From Alphaproteobacteria bacterium (GTDB lineage: Bacteria > Pseudomonadota > Alphaproteobacteria > SMXS01), in contig JANQQJ010000023.1 of the NCBI GenBank assembly GCA_028284945.1, positions 62,001 through 126,000 of the forward strand: 64,000 nt of DNA, read 5' to 3'. This document shows positions 1 to 7,186 of this stretch, piece after piece. Made by a program: the position numbers and the translations under genes. Each line of letters starts with the position of its first letter. Within the stretch, counting starts at the first letter, position 1. The notes below the pieces were generated by a model, which saw only the letters and a list, made by a program, of their open reading frames with translations, did no database searches and was not told the origin of the DNA.

Positions 1-106
1 CGAAAAGTGAAACCGCTGGCGTTGCGCCGTTCAAAGACCCAACATAGTCCTGGATACCCGTCGTTGTCTTCGCGGCGCCGTTGACCAGAGATACTTCCAG
101 GCCCAT
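1..106 (-). CDS. Hypothetical protein, 5' fragment
   Basis: Only the first 35 codons are present; the gene runs off the left edge. It starts with ATG three bases after the stop of the upstream gene (110–427), so the two are almost certainly co-transcribed and perhaps translationally coupled. The visible residues (MGLEVSLVNGAAKTTTGIQD and on) show no signal peptide, membrane segment or motif I recognise. The Ala/Thr/Gly-rich composition would fit a small structural or secreted repeat protein, but that is a guess. The rest of the gene is needed for any family assignment. Confidence 0.5.
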   Translation of the reverse strand, partial: MGLEVSLVNGAAKTTTGIQDYVGSLNGATPAVSLF

Positions 107-109
107 CGC

Positions 110-427
110 TTAAGCTGCAGCACTTGTAATCAGATCAAGCGCAGCCGCGAAGGTTGCTTTTGTCCGAAGCCCAAACCGGTCGCCTTCAGCCAGTACCATC
201 AGGCTCTTGAGCATGGAGACAAACGCTTTCTTGTCTGCCGCCGCTGTGTACCGTCCCTTGATATAGACCCAGTCCGAATCAACCGGGTCGATATCGAATT
301 CGGTTTCGATCTGGCCGACCGTGATGACGCCCGATAAAAATAAATCGAACGCGCTGCCCAAACGGTCAACGGCGATCGTATCGCCTTGGGCGGAATCGTC
401 GTGAACCAGTTGCTCGAAAAATGCCAT
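110..427 (-). CDS. Hypothetical protein, 105 aa
   Basis: A soluble, acidic, Asp/Ala-rich protein that begins MAFFEQLVHDDSAQ. It has no signal peptide and no transmembrane run. Its C-terminal half (LKSLMVLAEGDRFGLRTKAT onward) looks helical. I do not recognise the family. It is the first gene of a leftward pair with the fragment at 1–106. The 170 bp upstream, before the regulator at 598–1398, hold no obvious gene and probably contain its promoter. Normal codon use and tight spacing to the next start favour a real gene. Confidence 0.55.
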   Translation of the reverse strand: MAFFEQLVHDDSAQGDTIAVDRLGSAFDLFLSGVITVGQIETEFDIDPVDSDWVYIKGRYTAAADKKAFVSMLKSLMVLAEGDRFGLRTKATFAAALDLITSAAA

Positions 428-597
428 GGAACACCCTGTCGATATCGCAGGCAGCCATACGTCGCAGCGCGGTTGCTGCGTTGGCCGTCATGCATAGGAA
501 TGTGAGGATGTCCTGAAGGTACTGTTTGCGGTGGCAGCCGTCTAATCACCATATGCGGTGGTGACCCTAACTCACTGATTTTATGTAACCTATCCGC

Positions 598-1398
598 CTA
601 TACACTTTTCAGAAATGCTTCCGACTGAACATCCGCCGGGAACAAAAGCTCGATGCGCAGTTCTTCGACCGTAACGTCCTGCGGCGTCCCAAACGTTGTC
701 ACTGCGGAAACAAGCGAGACCTCGTTGCCACCAAGGTTCAAGGTCAACGGCATGACCGGACTTAGCTCATGGGTGACATCGAGCGACCACCAGTCTTCGG
801 GGATGCCGGGGTAGTCCATCAACCTCTTGAGATTGGCTGAAGCCTGACGGTCATCCAGCGCCTCGCGGTGAACCCTTTGAATCATGTGACCCGCGGCCTC
901 GTCCCAATTGACCACAAACGGCCGCAATCCTTCAGGGTGAAAGGTTAGGTCGAGCACGTTGATCGAGCCCTCGCGCGCGATGCGGCTAAAGTCGATCAAC
1001 CCGGCAAGGATGCGCTGCATCGCCCCGTTGCTATAGAGCAGCGTCCAGGTCCGGTCGATCACCAGCCCGGGATAGGGTTCATGATTCTCAAGAATCATAT
1101 CGACGATTTGCTTCACCTGCCGCATCTGGTCTGAGTCGATTGCCGATTCCTGATAGGGCTCTGCATAGCCGGCTGCCCGGAACAGCGTATTTCGTTCCCG
1201 CATCGGGATTTCGAGCGCACCGGAGAGGCGGACAATCATGTCTCTGGACGGATTTGACCGTCCGGTTTCGAGAAAGCTCAAATGCCGCGTGGTTGTACCG
1301 ATCAACAGAGCCAAGTCCAATTGAGAATGGCGTTTGGCCCGGCGCCAGCCGCGCAGAAGATCACCAAACACTGCTTTACCAACGGCCGCTTCGCTCAT
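598..1398 (-). CDS. XRE-family regulator with MmyB-like ligand-binding domain
   Basis: A 266-residue DNA-binding regulator. Residues ~9–65 are a Cro/CI helix-turn-helix (LRGWRRAKRHSQLDLALLIG, then HLSFLETGRSNPSRDMIVRL). The remainder (EPYPGLVIDRTWTLLYSNGA onward) matches the MmyB-like PAS-type domain that usually follows this HTH and is thought to bind a small hydrophobic ligand. Such proteins often control an adjacent oxidoreductase, but none lies beside this one; the divergent neighbour is a TPR gene at 1560. A perfect 15 bp palindrome at 1450–1464, 52 bp upstream of the start, is a natural autoregulatory operator. The family call is firm; ligand and targets are unknown. Confidence 0.85.
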   Translation of the reverse strand: MSEAAVGKAVFGDLLRGWRRAKRHSQLDLALLIGTTTRHLSFLETGRSNPSRDMIVRLSGALEIPMRERNTLFRAAGYAEPYQESAIDSDQMRQVKQIVDMILENHEPYPGLVIDRTWTLLYSNGAMQRILAGLIDFSRIAREGSINVLDLTFHPEGLRPFVVNWDEAAGHMIQRVHREALDDRQASANLKRLMDYPGIPEDWWSLDVTHELSPVMPLTLNLGGNEVSLVSAVTTFGTPQDVTVEELRIELLFPADVQSEAFLKSV

Positions 1399-1449
1399 CT
1401 CTTCCTCCAGGATTTATCGTCATCATAGAACAAAGAGTCGCTAATTCGT

Positions 1450-1464
1450 TTCCCTGTCAGGGAA
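1450..1464. promoter_or_regulatory. Perfect 7-1-7 palindrome, probable regulator operator
   Basis: TTCCCTGTCAGGGAA is a perfect inverted repeat with a one-base centre. It lies between the divergent MmyB-type regulator (start 1398) and the TPR gene (start 1560). The position and symmetry suit a dimeric HTH protein, most simply the adjacent regulator. The assignment to that protein is inference. Confidence 0.5.
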
Positions 1465-1559
1465 TGGAATGGCGTACGGCACCAAAGGTTGTAATCCGCC
1501 CGGCGCATCTTCTCCGCGGTTACAGGTGACGCTATGCTTGGCGAAAAAGGACATACCCC

Positions 1560-2108
1560 GTGAAATCTCATCGAGACGTGCTCGACCTGATTCTGACGTC
1601 CAGTGATCGGCAGCCCTCGTCACATCTTCCTCAGGTCCTCAACCGCTTATTCGACGAGTTGGCACAGGCAGGTGTTGGATCGTCCATCGACGAGACTGAA
1701 TCAATGATCTGGAGCGTCTGGACCGGGCACGACGACCCAGCCGCTGTTGAGGGGATGGGCCGCGCGTTGCGCATGATGAGCGCTAATTCCCTCGAGGTGG
1801 CCGAACGGGTACTGGACAAACTGGTTCAGGACTTTCCGGACTGGGCAGAAGCCTGGAACAAGCGCGCAACCCTCCACTTTATGATGGACCGCGATGAAGC
1901 CAGCACAAGCGATATCGCTGCGACGCTGCGGCTGGAGCCCCGCCACTTCGGCGCCCTGTCAGGGTTCGGCCAGATCTGCCTACGGCGGGGAGACGAAGCC
2001 GGTGCTCTCATTGCGTTCGAGGAAGCGCTGCGCGTTCATCCCGGCCTGGATGGCCTTCGTGAGGTCATCGATGATCTGAGCCAGAAATTCGGTGGTGCGA
2101 TCAACTAG
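1560..2108 (+). CDS. TPR-repeat protein, 182 aa
   Basis: The C-terminal two thirds contains three tandem tetratricopeptide-like helical pairs: SLEVAERVLDKLVQDFPDWA, then EAWNKRATLHFMMDRDEAST, then FGQICLRRGDEAGALIAFEE followed by ALRVHPGL. TPRs usually act as protein-interaction scaffolds. There is no signal peptide, so it is probably cytoplasmic. The GTG start is chosen because AAAAGG lies 9 bases upstream and no in-frame ATG precedes it. The 3' end overlaps the convergent gene at 2101–2652 by 8 bases. Very similar short TPR proteins are common in alphaproteobacteria without assigned function. Confidence 0.75.
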   Translation: MKSHRDVLDLILTSSDRQPSSHLPQVLNRLFDELAQAGVGSSIDETESMIWSVWTGHDDPAAVEGMGRALRMMSANSLEVAERVLDKLVQDFPDWAEAWNKRATLHFMMDRDEASTSDIAATLRLEPRHFGALSGFGQICLRRGDEAGALIAFEEALRVHPGLDGLREVIDDLSQKFGGAIN

Positions 2109-2652
2109 CCGCCTTTCGGCGCCGGGCCACATCAGACCAACAGTCCAATCCCTGCAACAAAAGGCGCTTGGCCGTTCGTTTGTCCATGCGTCGTGTCCGG
2201 GCGAGATCATTCAGGCTGATGCCTTCGACGGCCACATCCAGAACGATGGGCATCACCCGCTGAAGGCTGTTGTCACACAATTCCTGCCACCAGGCGGCAT
2301 AATGATGCAGCAGCCGAACTTCACCCGGCATCGCCTCCGTCGGCAACCGGCCACCATCAACCCGCTCCCACGAGGACAGACGTACATTGGTCCCCATAGT
2401 GATCAACACATAGGCCCGGGCGATCTGATCCAGCATGCCAGCCTGTGATTCATCGATCACGCCACGGTCTAGCAGTGTTTCGATGGCATGTGGCTTTAAC
2501 TTTTTTGCGGTTTGGCTGGTGGGGCCTGGCCGCCCCGTCTTGGCGATGCGATTGGCTTCATCACGGTCCAGGCGCAACAATCGCCGCACACGCTTTTCTT
2601 CTGTGCGGCCAGCGCGGCGCGCCGCCTCTAATCGGGATTCCGGTTTCGTCAT
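2101..2652 (-). CDS. Hypothetical DNA-binding-like protein, 183 aa
   Basis: Second gene of a leftward operon; its ATG overlaps the stop of the upstream 71-aa gene by four bases (ATGA), so translation is coupled. The N-terminus is very basic (RRAGRTEEKRVRRLLRLDRD). The C-terminus has a helix-turn-helix-like stretch (GISLNDLARTRRMDKRTAKR). The central part is rich in Trp and His (WERVDGGRLP, HHYAAWWQEL). The layout recalls phage or alphaproteobacterial HTH proteins with a C-terminal helical module such as DUF6456, but I cannot confirm membership. Its control by the divergent S24 repressor suggests a regulator or effector of that switch. Confidence 0.6.
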   Translation of the reverse strand: MTKPESRLEAARRAGRTEEKRVRRLLRLDRDEANRIAKTGRPGPTSQTAKKLKPHAIETLLDRGVIDESQAGMLDQIARAYVLITMGTNVRLSSWERVDGGRLPTEAMPGEVRLLHHYAAWWQELCDNSLQRVMPIVLDVAVEGISLNDLARTRRMDKRTAKRLLLQGLDCWSDVARRRKAAS

Positions 2653-2864
2653 CGCCCCGCCTCGCTGAAGTCGCTACCGGCCAGGGTCGAAGTGATAGGG
2701 CTTTGTGCCTCTGTCACAGGCCGAGCGGCCTGAAACCGGCAACCCGCGCGCAAGCAGGGGCTGGGCGGGCGGCCCTTCACAAGGACAATGCGGCAGTCGC
2801 GGCAACGGGTCTTATTGTCTGCCCACCGGCCACGGGAGTTGGAAAATGAACTGGTTCGATGCAA
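2649..2864 (-). CDS. Small Cys-rich protein, possible zinc ribbon, 71 aa
   Basis: A short basic protein with four cysteines in a zinc-knuckle-like arrangement: CRDC, then a gap, then CLRAGC. The likely start is TTG, preceded by AGGGAG with a 6-base spacer. It is the first gene of the operon opposite the S24 repressor; its stop overlaps the next start (ATGA). A minus-strand promoter at 2900–2928 is flanked by two operators, the position that cro-like or early genes occupy in phage switches. The Cys pattern suggests metal binding, but no family is recognised. Confidence 0.55.
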   Translation of the reverse strand: MHRTSSFSNSRGRWADNKTRCRDCRIVLVKGRPPSPCLRAGCRFQAARPVTEAQSPITSTLAGSDFSEAGR

Positions 2865-2887
2865 TGGCGTCTCCCTAAGTGAATCTT

Positions 2888-2901
2888 ACAATATTTCTTG
2901 T
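2888..2901. promoter_or_regulatory. Operator 1 (ACAA-N6-TTGT)
   Basis: ACAATATTTCTTGT. It is one of three copies of the same half-site pair between the divergent repressor and Cys-rich gene. It overlaps the downstream edge of the leftward -10 box (2900–2905), where a bound repressor would block that promoter. Confidence 0.6.
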
Positions 2902-2928
2902 TATACCAATCCACGAAAGTTCGATCAA
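2900..2928 (-). promoter_or_regulatory. Sigma70-like promoter for the leftward operon
   Basis: Reading the minus strand: -35 TTGATC (2928–2923), a 17-base spacer, and -10 TATAAC (2905–2900). Transcription would start near 2893 and run into the 71-aa gene (start 2864). Operator 2 touches the -35 and operator 1 overlaps the -10, so repression by the divergent S24 protein is expected. Confidence 0.55.
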
Positions 2929-2941
2929 CAAGATTTTTTGT
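2928..2941. promoter_or_regulatory. Operator 2 (ACAA-N6-TTGT)
   Basis: ACAAGATTTTTTGT, extended by one further symmetric base on each side (AACAA…TTGTT). It lies 40 bp from operator 1 and abuts the -35 of the leftward promoter. Confidence 0.6.
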
Positions 2942-2968
2942 TATATGGGTGGTGGCTTGGCGATATCC

Positions 2969-2997
2969 TTGAAGGCTAACAATAATTTTTGTATATT
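2969..2997 (+). promoter_or_regulatory. Sigma70-like promoter of the S24 repressor; near-leaderless mRNA
   Basis: -35 TTGAAG (2969–2974), a 17-base spacer, -10 TATATT (2992–2997). The expected transcription start is at about 3004, one base from the repressor ATG at 3005, so the mRNA would be leaderless or nearly so, as for lambda cI made from PRM. Operator 3 fills the spacer, implying autorepression. Confidence 0.55.
2979..2992. promoter_or_regulatory. Operator 3 (ACAA-N6-TTGT)
   Basis: ACAATAATTTTTGT. It occupies the spacer of the repressor promoter and ends on the first base of its -10 box. The same placement is seen for the copy at 7444–7457. Confidence 0.6.
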
Positions 2998-3004
2998 ATG
3001 TCTC

Positions 3005-3664
3005 ATGACGACGCTGGCAGAACGCGTGACCAGGGCACGCGACGCAAAAGGATGGAGCCAATCGGAACTGGCGCGGCAGGTTAGCCTGCGCCGTACCGCG
3101 CTGGGTAAATCTGCCGTAAAGCAGCAGTCCATTAATCAACTGGAAGCCGGGGGCGTCGACAGCCCGCGCTATTTGATTGAGTTGGCGGACGCGCTCGACG
3201 TCGAGGTCGGCTGGCTCGCTGGTTACGAGGCAGAGCCGGAATCAGGCACAAAAACCGATATCGTCAGGTCAAGAACCCAGGTGGTCGAAGCACCGCTGAT
3301 CAGTTGGGTCGCAGCTGGCGAACTGGCGGATACCAGCGACCCCTATACGACAGGCGATGCAGAGACCTGGATACCAATCGCTTACCGGCATTCAAACCTG
3401 ATCGCACTGAGCGTACGCGGTGGCAGCATGGACCAGGTGGCGACGGAGGGGTCCGTAATCATCGTTGATCTCAACGACCGGTCACTGGTCGACGGTCGCC
3501 ATTATGTGTTCCGGCACGAAGGCCGCGCTACATTTAAGACTTATCGCCGGGGCCCGCCTGAACGGCTGGAGCCAAGAAGCTCGGACCCCGACTATCTGCC
3601 GATCTACCCGGATGATGGCGTTGAAGTCGTCGGGCGCGTCGTACAGAAAGTTGAAGATATTTAG
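3005..3664 (+). CDS. S24-family repressor (HTH plus LexA/CI-type autoprotease)
   Basis: 219 residues. Residues 4–70 form an XRE helix-turn-helix (GWSQSELARQVSL, then SINQLEAGG). Residues ~95–219 form the S24 peptidase fold. The nucleophile is S141 (GGSMD) and the general base K178 (ATFKTY). A canonical Ala104–Gly105 cleavage bond lies in WVAAGELAD. All elements for RecA-stimulated self-cleavage are present, so it probably derepresses its targets on DNA damage. The ATG at 3005 is chosen over upstream starts because the HTH begins right after it and the promoter would initiate one base away. Three operators lie immediately upstream and a fourth at 7444. No prophage genes surround it, so it may be a domesticated or remnant switch. 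Confidence 0.85.
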   Translation: MTTLAERVTRARDAKGWSQSELARQVSLRRTALGKSAVKQQSINQLEAGGVDSPRYLIELADALDVEVGWLAGYEAEPESGTKTDIVRSRTQVVEAPLISWVAAGELADTSDPYTTGDAETWIPIAYRHSNLIALSVRGGSMDQVATEGSVIIVDLNDRSLVDGRHYVFRHEGRATFKTYRRGPPERLEPRSSDPDYLPIYPDDGVEVVGRVVQKVEDI

Positions 3665-3744
3665 CGCACTCGTTGATCCACTGCTCTAGGCTGCAGGTCC
3701 AACAGAGCAACCAATTACTCTTGTAAGTGAGGAGCCCAGCAGGG

Positions 3745-4989
3745 ATGGGACGCTGGTACTACGGGTGGAACGTAATCGGTACCGCCATGGCGTTCCAAGC
3801 GATCTCGTTTGGCTTAACGATCTACACCTTCGGCCTGTGGGTCGCGCCGCTCGGCGCCGAATTCGGCGCCAGCCGGGCCGAAATTATGATCGGGTTCACG
3901 CTGCTCAGCGTCGTCATGGGGACACTCTCTCCCTTCGCTGGCCGCGCCATGGACCGGCAATCGATACGCACCCTGGTAACGGCTGGAACAATCCTTATGG
4001 CCCTTGGGTTCTTCCTGGCCTCCCTTGCCCAAGCCGTATGGATGTTTATTGCCGCCTACGCCATCTTTGTAGCAATCGGCATGCTTCTGGCTGGCCCCTT
4101 ACCGGCGTCAACCCTGGCAGCAAAATGGTTCAACGGCCGCCGGGGCCTGGCGATCGGACTATCGTCGGTTGGTACCTCAATTGGCGGACTGACCTTGCCC
4201 CTGCTCTCTGCATTTCTATTGGTCGACCTTGGCTTGGGATGGCGCGGGGCACACCAGGTTCTCGCGGTGCTCATACTCGTGCTGATCCTGCCACCGGTCT
4301 TTCTGTTCGTCGCCAATCGACCGGAAGACAAAGGTGTTGAGCCCGATCCGGACCTCGTCCCTGGCCATGGCGGACCGGCCGCGCATAGCGCCTGGACCTA
4401 TAAAGAAATCCTTCATGACCGGACGTTTTGGGCCACCGCCATCGCCTTCGGCACCCTCACCATGGTGTTCGGCGGGGCACAGGCTAATCTGATTCCCTAT
4501 GCTCAGGACCATGGGCTTTCGGTGTCGAGCGCGGCGAGTCTTATGTCCGTACTGGCCGCTGCCGGCATCCTCGGCAAAATCATCTATGGCGGTCTTGCCG
4601 ACCGCATCAGCCACCGGATCTTGTTCTGGTCAGCAGGTGCGGTTCTTGTCCTTCCTCTCGCGCTGATGATGGGTGACCCTGGTTACCTCGAAATGATCGG
4701 GCTTAGTTTGTTGCTGGGCTTCTCGACCGGCGGTTTCCTACCATTGATGGGCGCAATTATCGGTCGCCGGTTCGGTCCCGTCGCGTTTGGACAGGTAATG
4801 GGCCTGCTGGGACCGTTTACCATGCCGCTGGCGGTCATTGGCCCACCTCTCGCCGGCTATATCCATGACCAGACCGGCAGCTATGTCCTGGCGTTCGAGA
4901 TCTTTATCGGCGTCATTGTACTGGCTTGTGCGGCAATGGCCTTTCTTGACGAGCGGCCTCGCGCGACAACCACACCCGTTCCGGCCTGA
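3745..4989 (+). CDS. MFS transporter, copy 1
   Basis: A twelve-helix major facilitator protein (414 aa from this start). It shows paired 6-helix halves, the first-loop motif GRAMDR, and a matching GGLADR in the second half. The closest general match in style is the monocarboxylate/oxalate-formate (OFA) type MFS carriers. ATG 3745 is preferred over the GTG at 3727: AGGAG lies 11 bases upstream and the alignment with copy 2 (WYYGWN versus WYFGWN) begins there. The substrate is not evident. It is followed 73 bp later by a clear paralogue (5063–6346). Both probably sit in the inner membrane and exchange small organic anions. Confidence 0.85.
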   Translation: MGRWYYGWNVIGTAMAFQAISFGLTIYTFGLWVAPLGAEFGASRAEIMIGFTLLSVVMGTLSPFAGRAMDRQSIRTLVTAGTILMALGFFLASLAQAVWMFIAAYAIFVAIGMLLAGPLPASTLAAKWFNGRRGLAIGLSSVGTSIGGLTLPLLSAFLLVDLGLGWRGAHQVLAVLILVLILPPVFLFVANRPEDKGVEPDPDLVPGHGGPAAHSAWTYKEILHDRTFWATAIAFGTLTMVFGGAQANLIPYAQDHGLSVSSAASLMSVLAAAGILGKIIYGGLADRISHRILFWSAGAVLVLPLALMMGDPGYLEMIGLSLLLGFSTGGFLPLMGAIIGRRFGPVAFGQVMGLLGPFTMPLAVIGPPLAGYIHDQTGSYVLAFEIFIGVIVLACAAMAFLDERPRATTTPVPA

Positions 4990-5062
4990 CCCGACAATTC
5001 AGTAGACGCTCTAAGGGACGTCGCCCTAAGCTTGACCCTGCTAGTGGGGGAGGCGGGCACAA

Positions 5063-6346
5063 ATGCCCAGACAGATTACGCCGTGGTATTTCGGCTGGAA
5101 CATCGTTGCCGTCAGCCTGGTTTTTCAGGCGGTCCTGTTCGGGTCGATTTTCTTTTCCTACACACTTTGGGTGGGCGAATGGCGTGAGGATGCCAGTCTG
5201 GGTGTCAGCCTGACCGGCCTGATGATTCCCATTACCATCCTGAATCTCGCTCAGAGTTTCATTGCACCCTTCGCCGGCCACGCGATGGACCGCCACTCTA
5301 TTCGAGGACTGGTCTGCACCGGCGGGATCTGCGCCGGACTGGGCTTTGCCGCCATCTCCCAGGTCACAGCTTTCTGGCAGATCAGCCTGATTTACGGAAC
5401 ACTGTTGACCATAGGGGTTCTGCTGGCTGGTCCGCTGGCAGCTCAGACACTGGCAGCAAAGTGGTTTCGGGGCCGCCGCGGTTTTGCAATCGGCCTTTCT
5501 ACGGTCGGCACGTCACTTGGCGGCATGGTCATGGCGCCTCTAGTAACCCTACTGTATCAAGCAGAGGGCTGGAGGACGGCGCATCTGATCCTGGGCGGCG
5601 TGTTCATTTTGGTGATTGTGCCCATGGTCTGGCTCGTTGTCCGAAACGCACCCGAAGACTGGGGGCTGGAACCGGAGCCAGAATCCAAAGCGCATCAAGC
5701 TGGCGGCGGTGTCAGGTTCCCAACATGGACCACGGCAACCATCCTCAAAGAACGCACATTCTGGATCATGATTCTGGCGTTCACACCCTTGGTGATGGTG
5801 TTCGGTAGCATCCAGCAGAACCTTCAGCCATTTGCCGCGGACCTCGGCATAGGCAAGCTGGATACCGCCTTCCTTGTCTCCGTCTTCGCCGGCGTAATGA
5901 TTGCCGGTAAATTGTTCTTTGGTGGCATGGCGGACCGGTTCGACCACAGGCATCTGTTCTGGCTTGCGGCCCTTGCGCTCTCAGTCACCACCCTGTTGAT
6001 GATGACGGAGCCGAATTACGAACTGATGATCTTCATCAGCGCCCTGCTTGGATTTGCAGCAGGCGGCTTCCTACCGTTGCTAGGCGCCATTGTGGCGAGC
6101 CGGTTTGGACCGGCAGCATTCGGCAGCGTCATGGGTCTGATCGGCCCGTTCCTCGCCATCAATGCACTGGGCCCAATGGCAGCATCGGCGCTTAGGGAAT
6201 CTTCTGGCAATTATGACCTCTTCCTGACGGTCTCTGTCGCCATCATGATTCCCTCTGTGATTGCCATCGCGTTCCTGAAACCGCCACCTGGTGCGACAGA
6301 CCCTGTTTCTGACCCCACCGCACGAGCCCCTGCCGCCGGCGAATAG
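5063..6346 (+). CDS. MFS transporter, copy 2 (tandem paralogue)
   Basis: 427 residues with twelve predicted helices. It aligns end to end with the preceding gene: WYFGWNIVAVSLVFQAVLFG at the start, GHAMDRHSIRGLVCTGGICAG, then AAGGFLPLLGAIVASRFGP near the end. The shared order and spacing show a tandem duplication, while overall divergence is high, so the duplication is old. GGGGAGG lies 9 bases before ATG. A proline-rich hydrophilic tail (DPVSDPTARAPAAGE) is absent from copy 1. Substrate unknown; two specificities or a heteromeric arrangement are possible. Confidence 0.85.
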   Translation: MPRQITPWYFGWNIVAVSLVFQAVLFGSIFFSYTLWVGEWREDASLGVSLTGLMIPITILNLAQSFIAPFAGHAMDRHSIRGLVCTGGICAGLGFAAISQVTAFWQISLIYGTLLTIGVLLAGPLAAQTLAAKWFRGRRGFAIGLSTVGTSLGGMVMAPLVTLLYQAEGWRTAHLILGGVFILVIVPMVWLVVRNAPEDWGLEPEPESKAHQAGGGVRFPTWTTATILKERTFWIMILAFTPLVMVFGSIQQNLQPFAADLGIGKLDTAFLVSVFAGVMIAGKLFFGGMADRFDHRHLFWLAALALSVTTLLMMTEPNYELMIFISALLGFAAGGFLPLLGAIVASRFGPAAFGSVMGLIGPFLAINALGPMAASALRESSGNYDLFLTVSVAIMIPSVIAIAFLKPPPGATDPVSDPTARAPAAGE

Positions 6347-6422
6347 AGGGGTTGAAAAGACCTAAACGACCAATTATTTCTGTTTTACGATAATTAATCA
6401 TCGCTTAACAGATAGATTAGTC

Positions 6423-6959
6423 ATGACCATCCATCCGCGCTTTATCCGGCTGAGCCTGCTGCTCAAACACGTCATTACACTTTCCCTGATTCTGCTCCCC
6501 ACCCTTTTTGCCGCCCTATGGTGGCAATTCGACTGGCTGGCGGCCAACGCACCAGAGCTGAACAGACTAGCGGTCGACGCCCAATCAGTCGGGCCGGGCA
6601 GACGCGTTCTCGGCTTCCTGATCAGCATGCTACCCGTCAGCCTCTTGCTATACGGTCTTTGGCGCCTTCGTGAGGCGTTCGAGCGATTTAGCCAAGGAGA
6701 ATTCTTCACTTACGAAACCATTACCTGCATCCGCAGTTTCGCATTGATGGTCATGCTTCAGTCGCTCATGCGACCGGTGGCCACCACACTGTTGAGTGTG
6801 CTCCTCACTATGTCTAATCCACCAGGGCAGAGGACTTTGGCCATCAGTATCGGCAGCGGTGAATTGGAAATGTTGTTCGTCGGTGCGGTCTTCTTCGCCG
6901 TCGCCCATCTTATGGTCGAAGGGCGCCGCCTGGCCGACGACAATGCACAGATTATCTAG
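6423..6959 (+). CDS. DUF2975 family membrane protein
   Basis: 178 residues with four hydrophobic segments (about residues 12–35, 58–82, 102–125 and 140–163) and a conserved-looking loop ALFERFSQGE-like stretch, here EAFERFSQGEFF. This fits DUF2975 (YoaS-like) inner-membrane proteins of unknown function. The pairing with the YozG-type Cro/CI gene starting 11 bp downstream is the classic genomic context of this family and strongly supports the call. The leader upstream is AT-rich and contains possible promoter elements. Confidence 0.75.
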   Translation: MTIHPRFIRLSLLLKHVITLSLILLPTLFAALWWQFDWLAANAPELNRLAVDAQSVGPGRRVLGFLISMLPVSLLLYGLWRLREAFERFSQGEFFTYETITCIRSFALMVMLQSLMRPVATTLLSVLLTMSNPPGQRTLAISIGSGELEMLFVGAVFFAVAHLMVEGRRLADDNAQII

Positions 6960-6970
6960 CCGGTCGATCT

Positions 6971-7186
6971 GTGCCCATCCAAGTCAACCTCGATGTCATG
7001 CTGGCCCGCCGCAAGGTCAAGTCAAAAGACCTGGCTGCCCATATCGGCATTACTGAAGCCAATCTGTCATTACTCAAATCGGGCAAGGTCAAAGGCGTGC
7101 GTTTTGAAACACTGGCAAAAATCTGCGCCTATCTCGACTGCCAGCCCGGCGACATTCTGGAGTTTCTCCCCGATGAAGATGATTAA
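6971..7186 (+). CDS. YozG-like Cro/CI transcriptional regulator, 71 aa
   Basis: A single-domain XRE helix-turn-helix: KVKSKDLAAHIGITEANLSL, then LLKSGKVKGVRFETLAKICA, then YLDCQPGDILEF. The length and the C-terminal CQPGDILE signature are typical of YozG/HigA-like solitary regulators next to DUF2975 genes. It starts with GTG at 6971, 11 bp after the DUF2975 stop, so the two form one operon. It probably regulates its own operon. Its last 14 bases overlap the next gene. Confidence 0.8.
   Translation: MPIQVNLDVMLARRKVKSKDLAAHIGITEANLSLLKSGKVKGVRFETLAKICAYLDCQPGDILEFLPDEDD

Noticed and set aside
2888-3004. An alphaproteobacterial LexA box (GTTC-N7-GTTC) in the switch region
   Set aside because: No such direct repeat was found; the repeated motif is ACAA-N6-TTGT.
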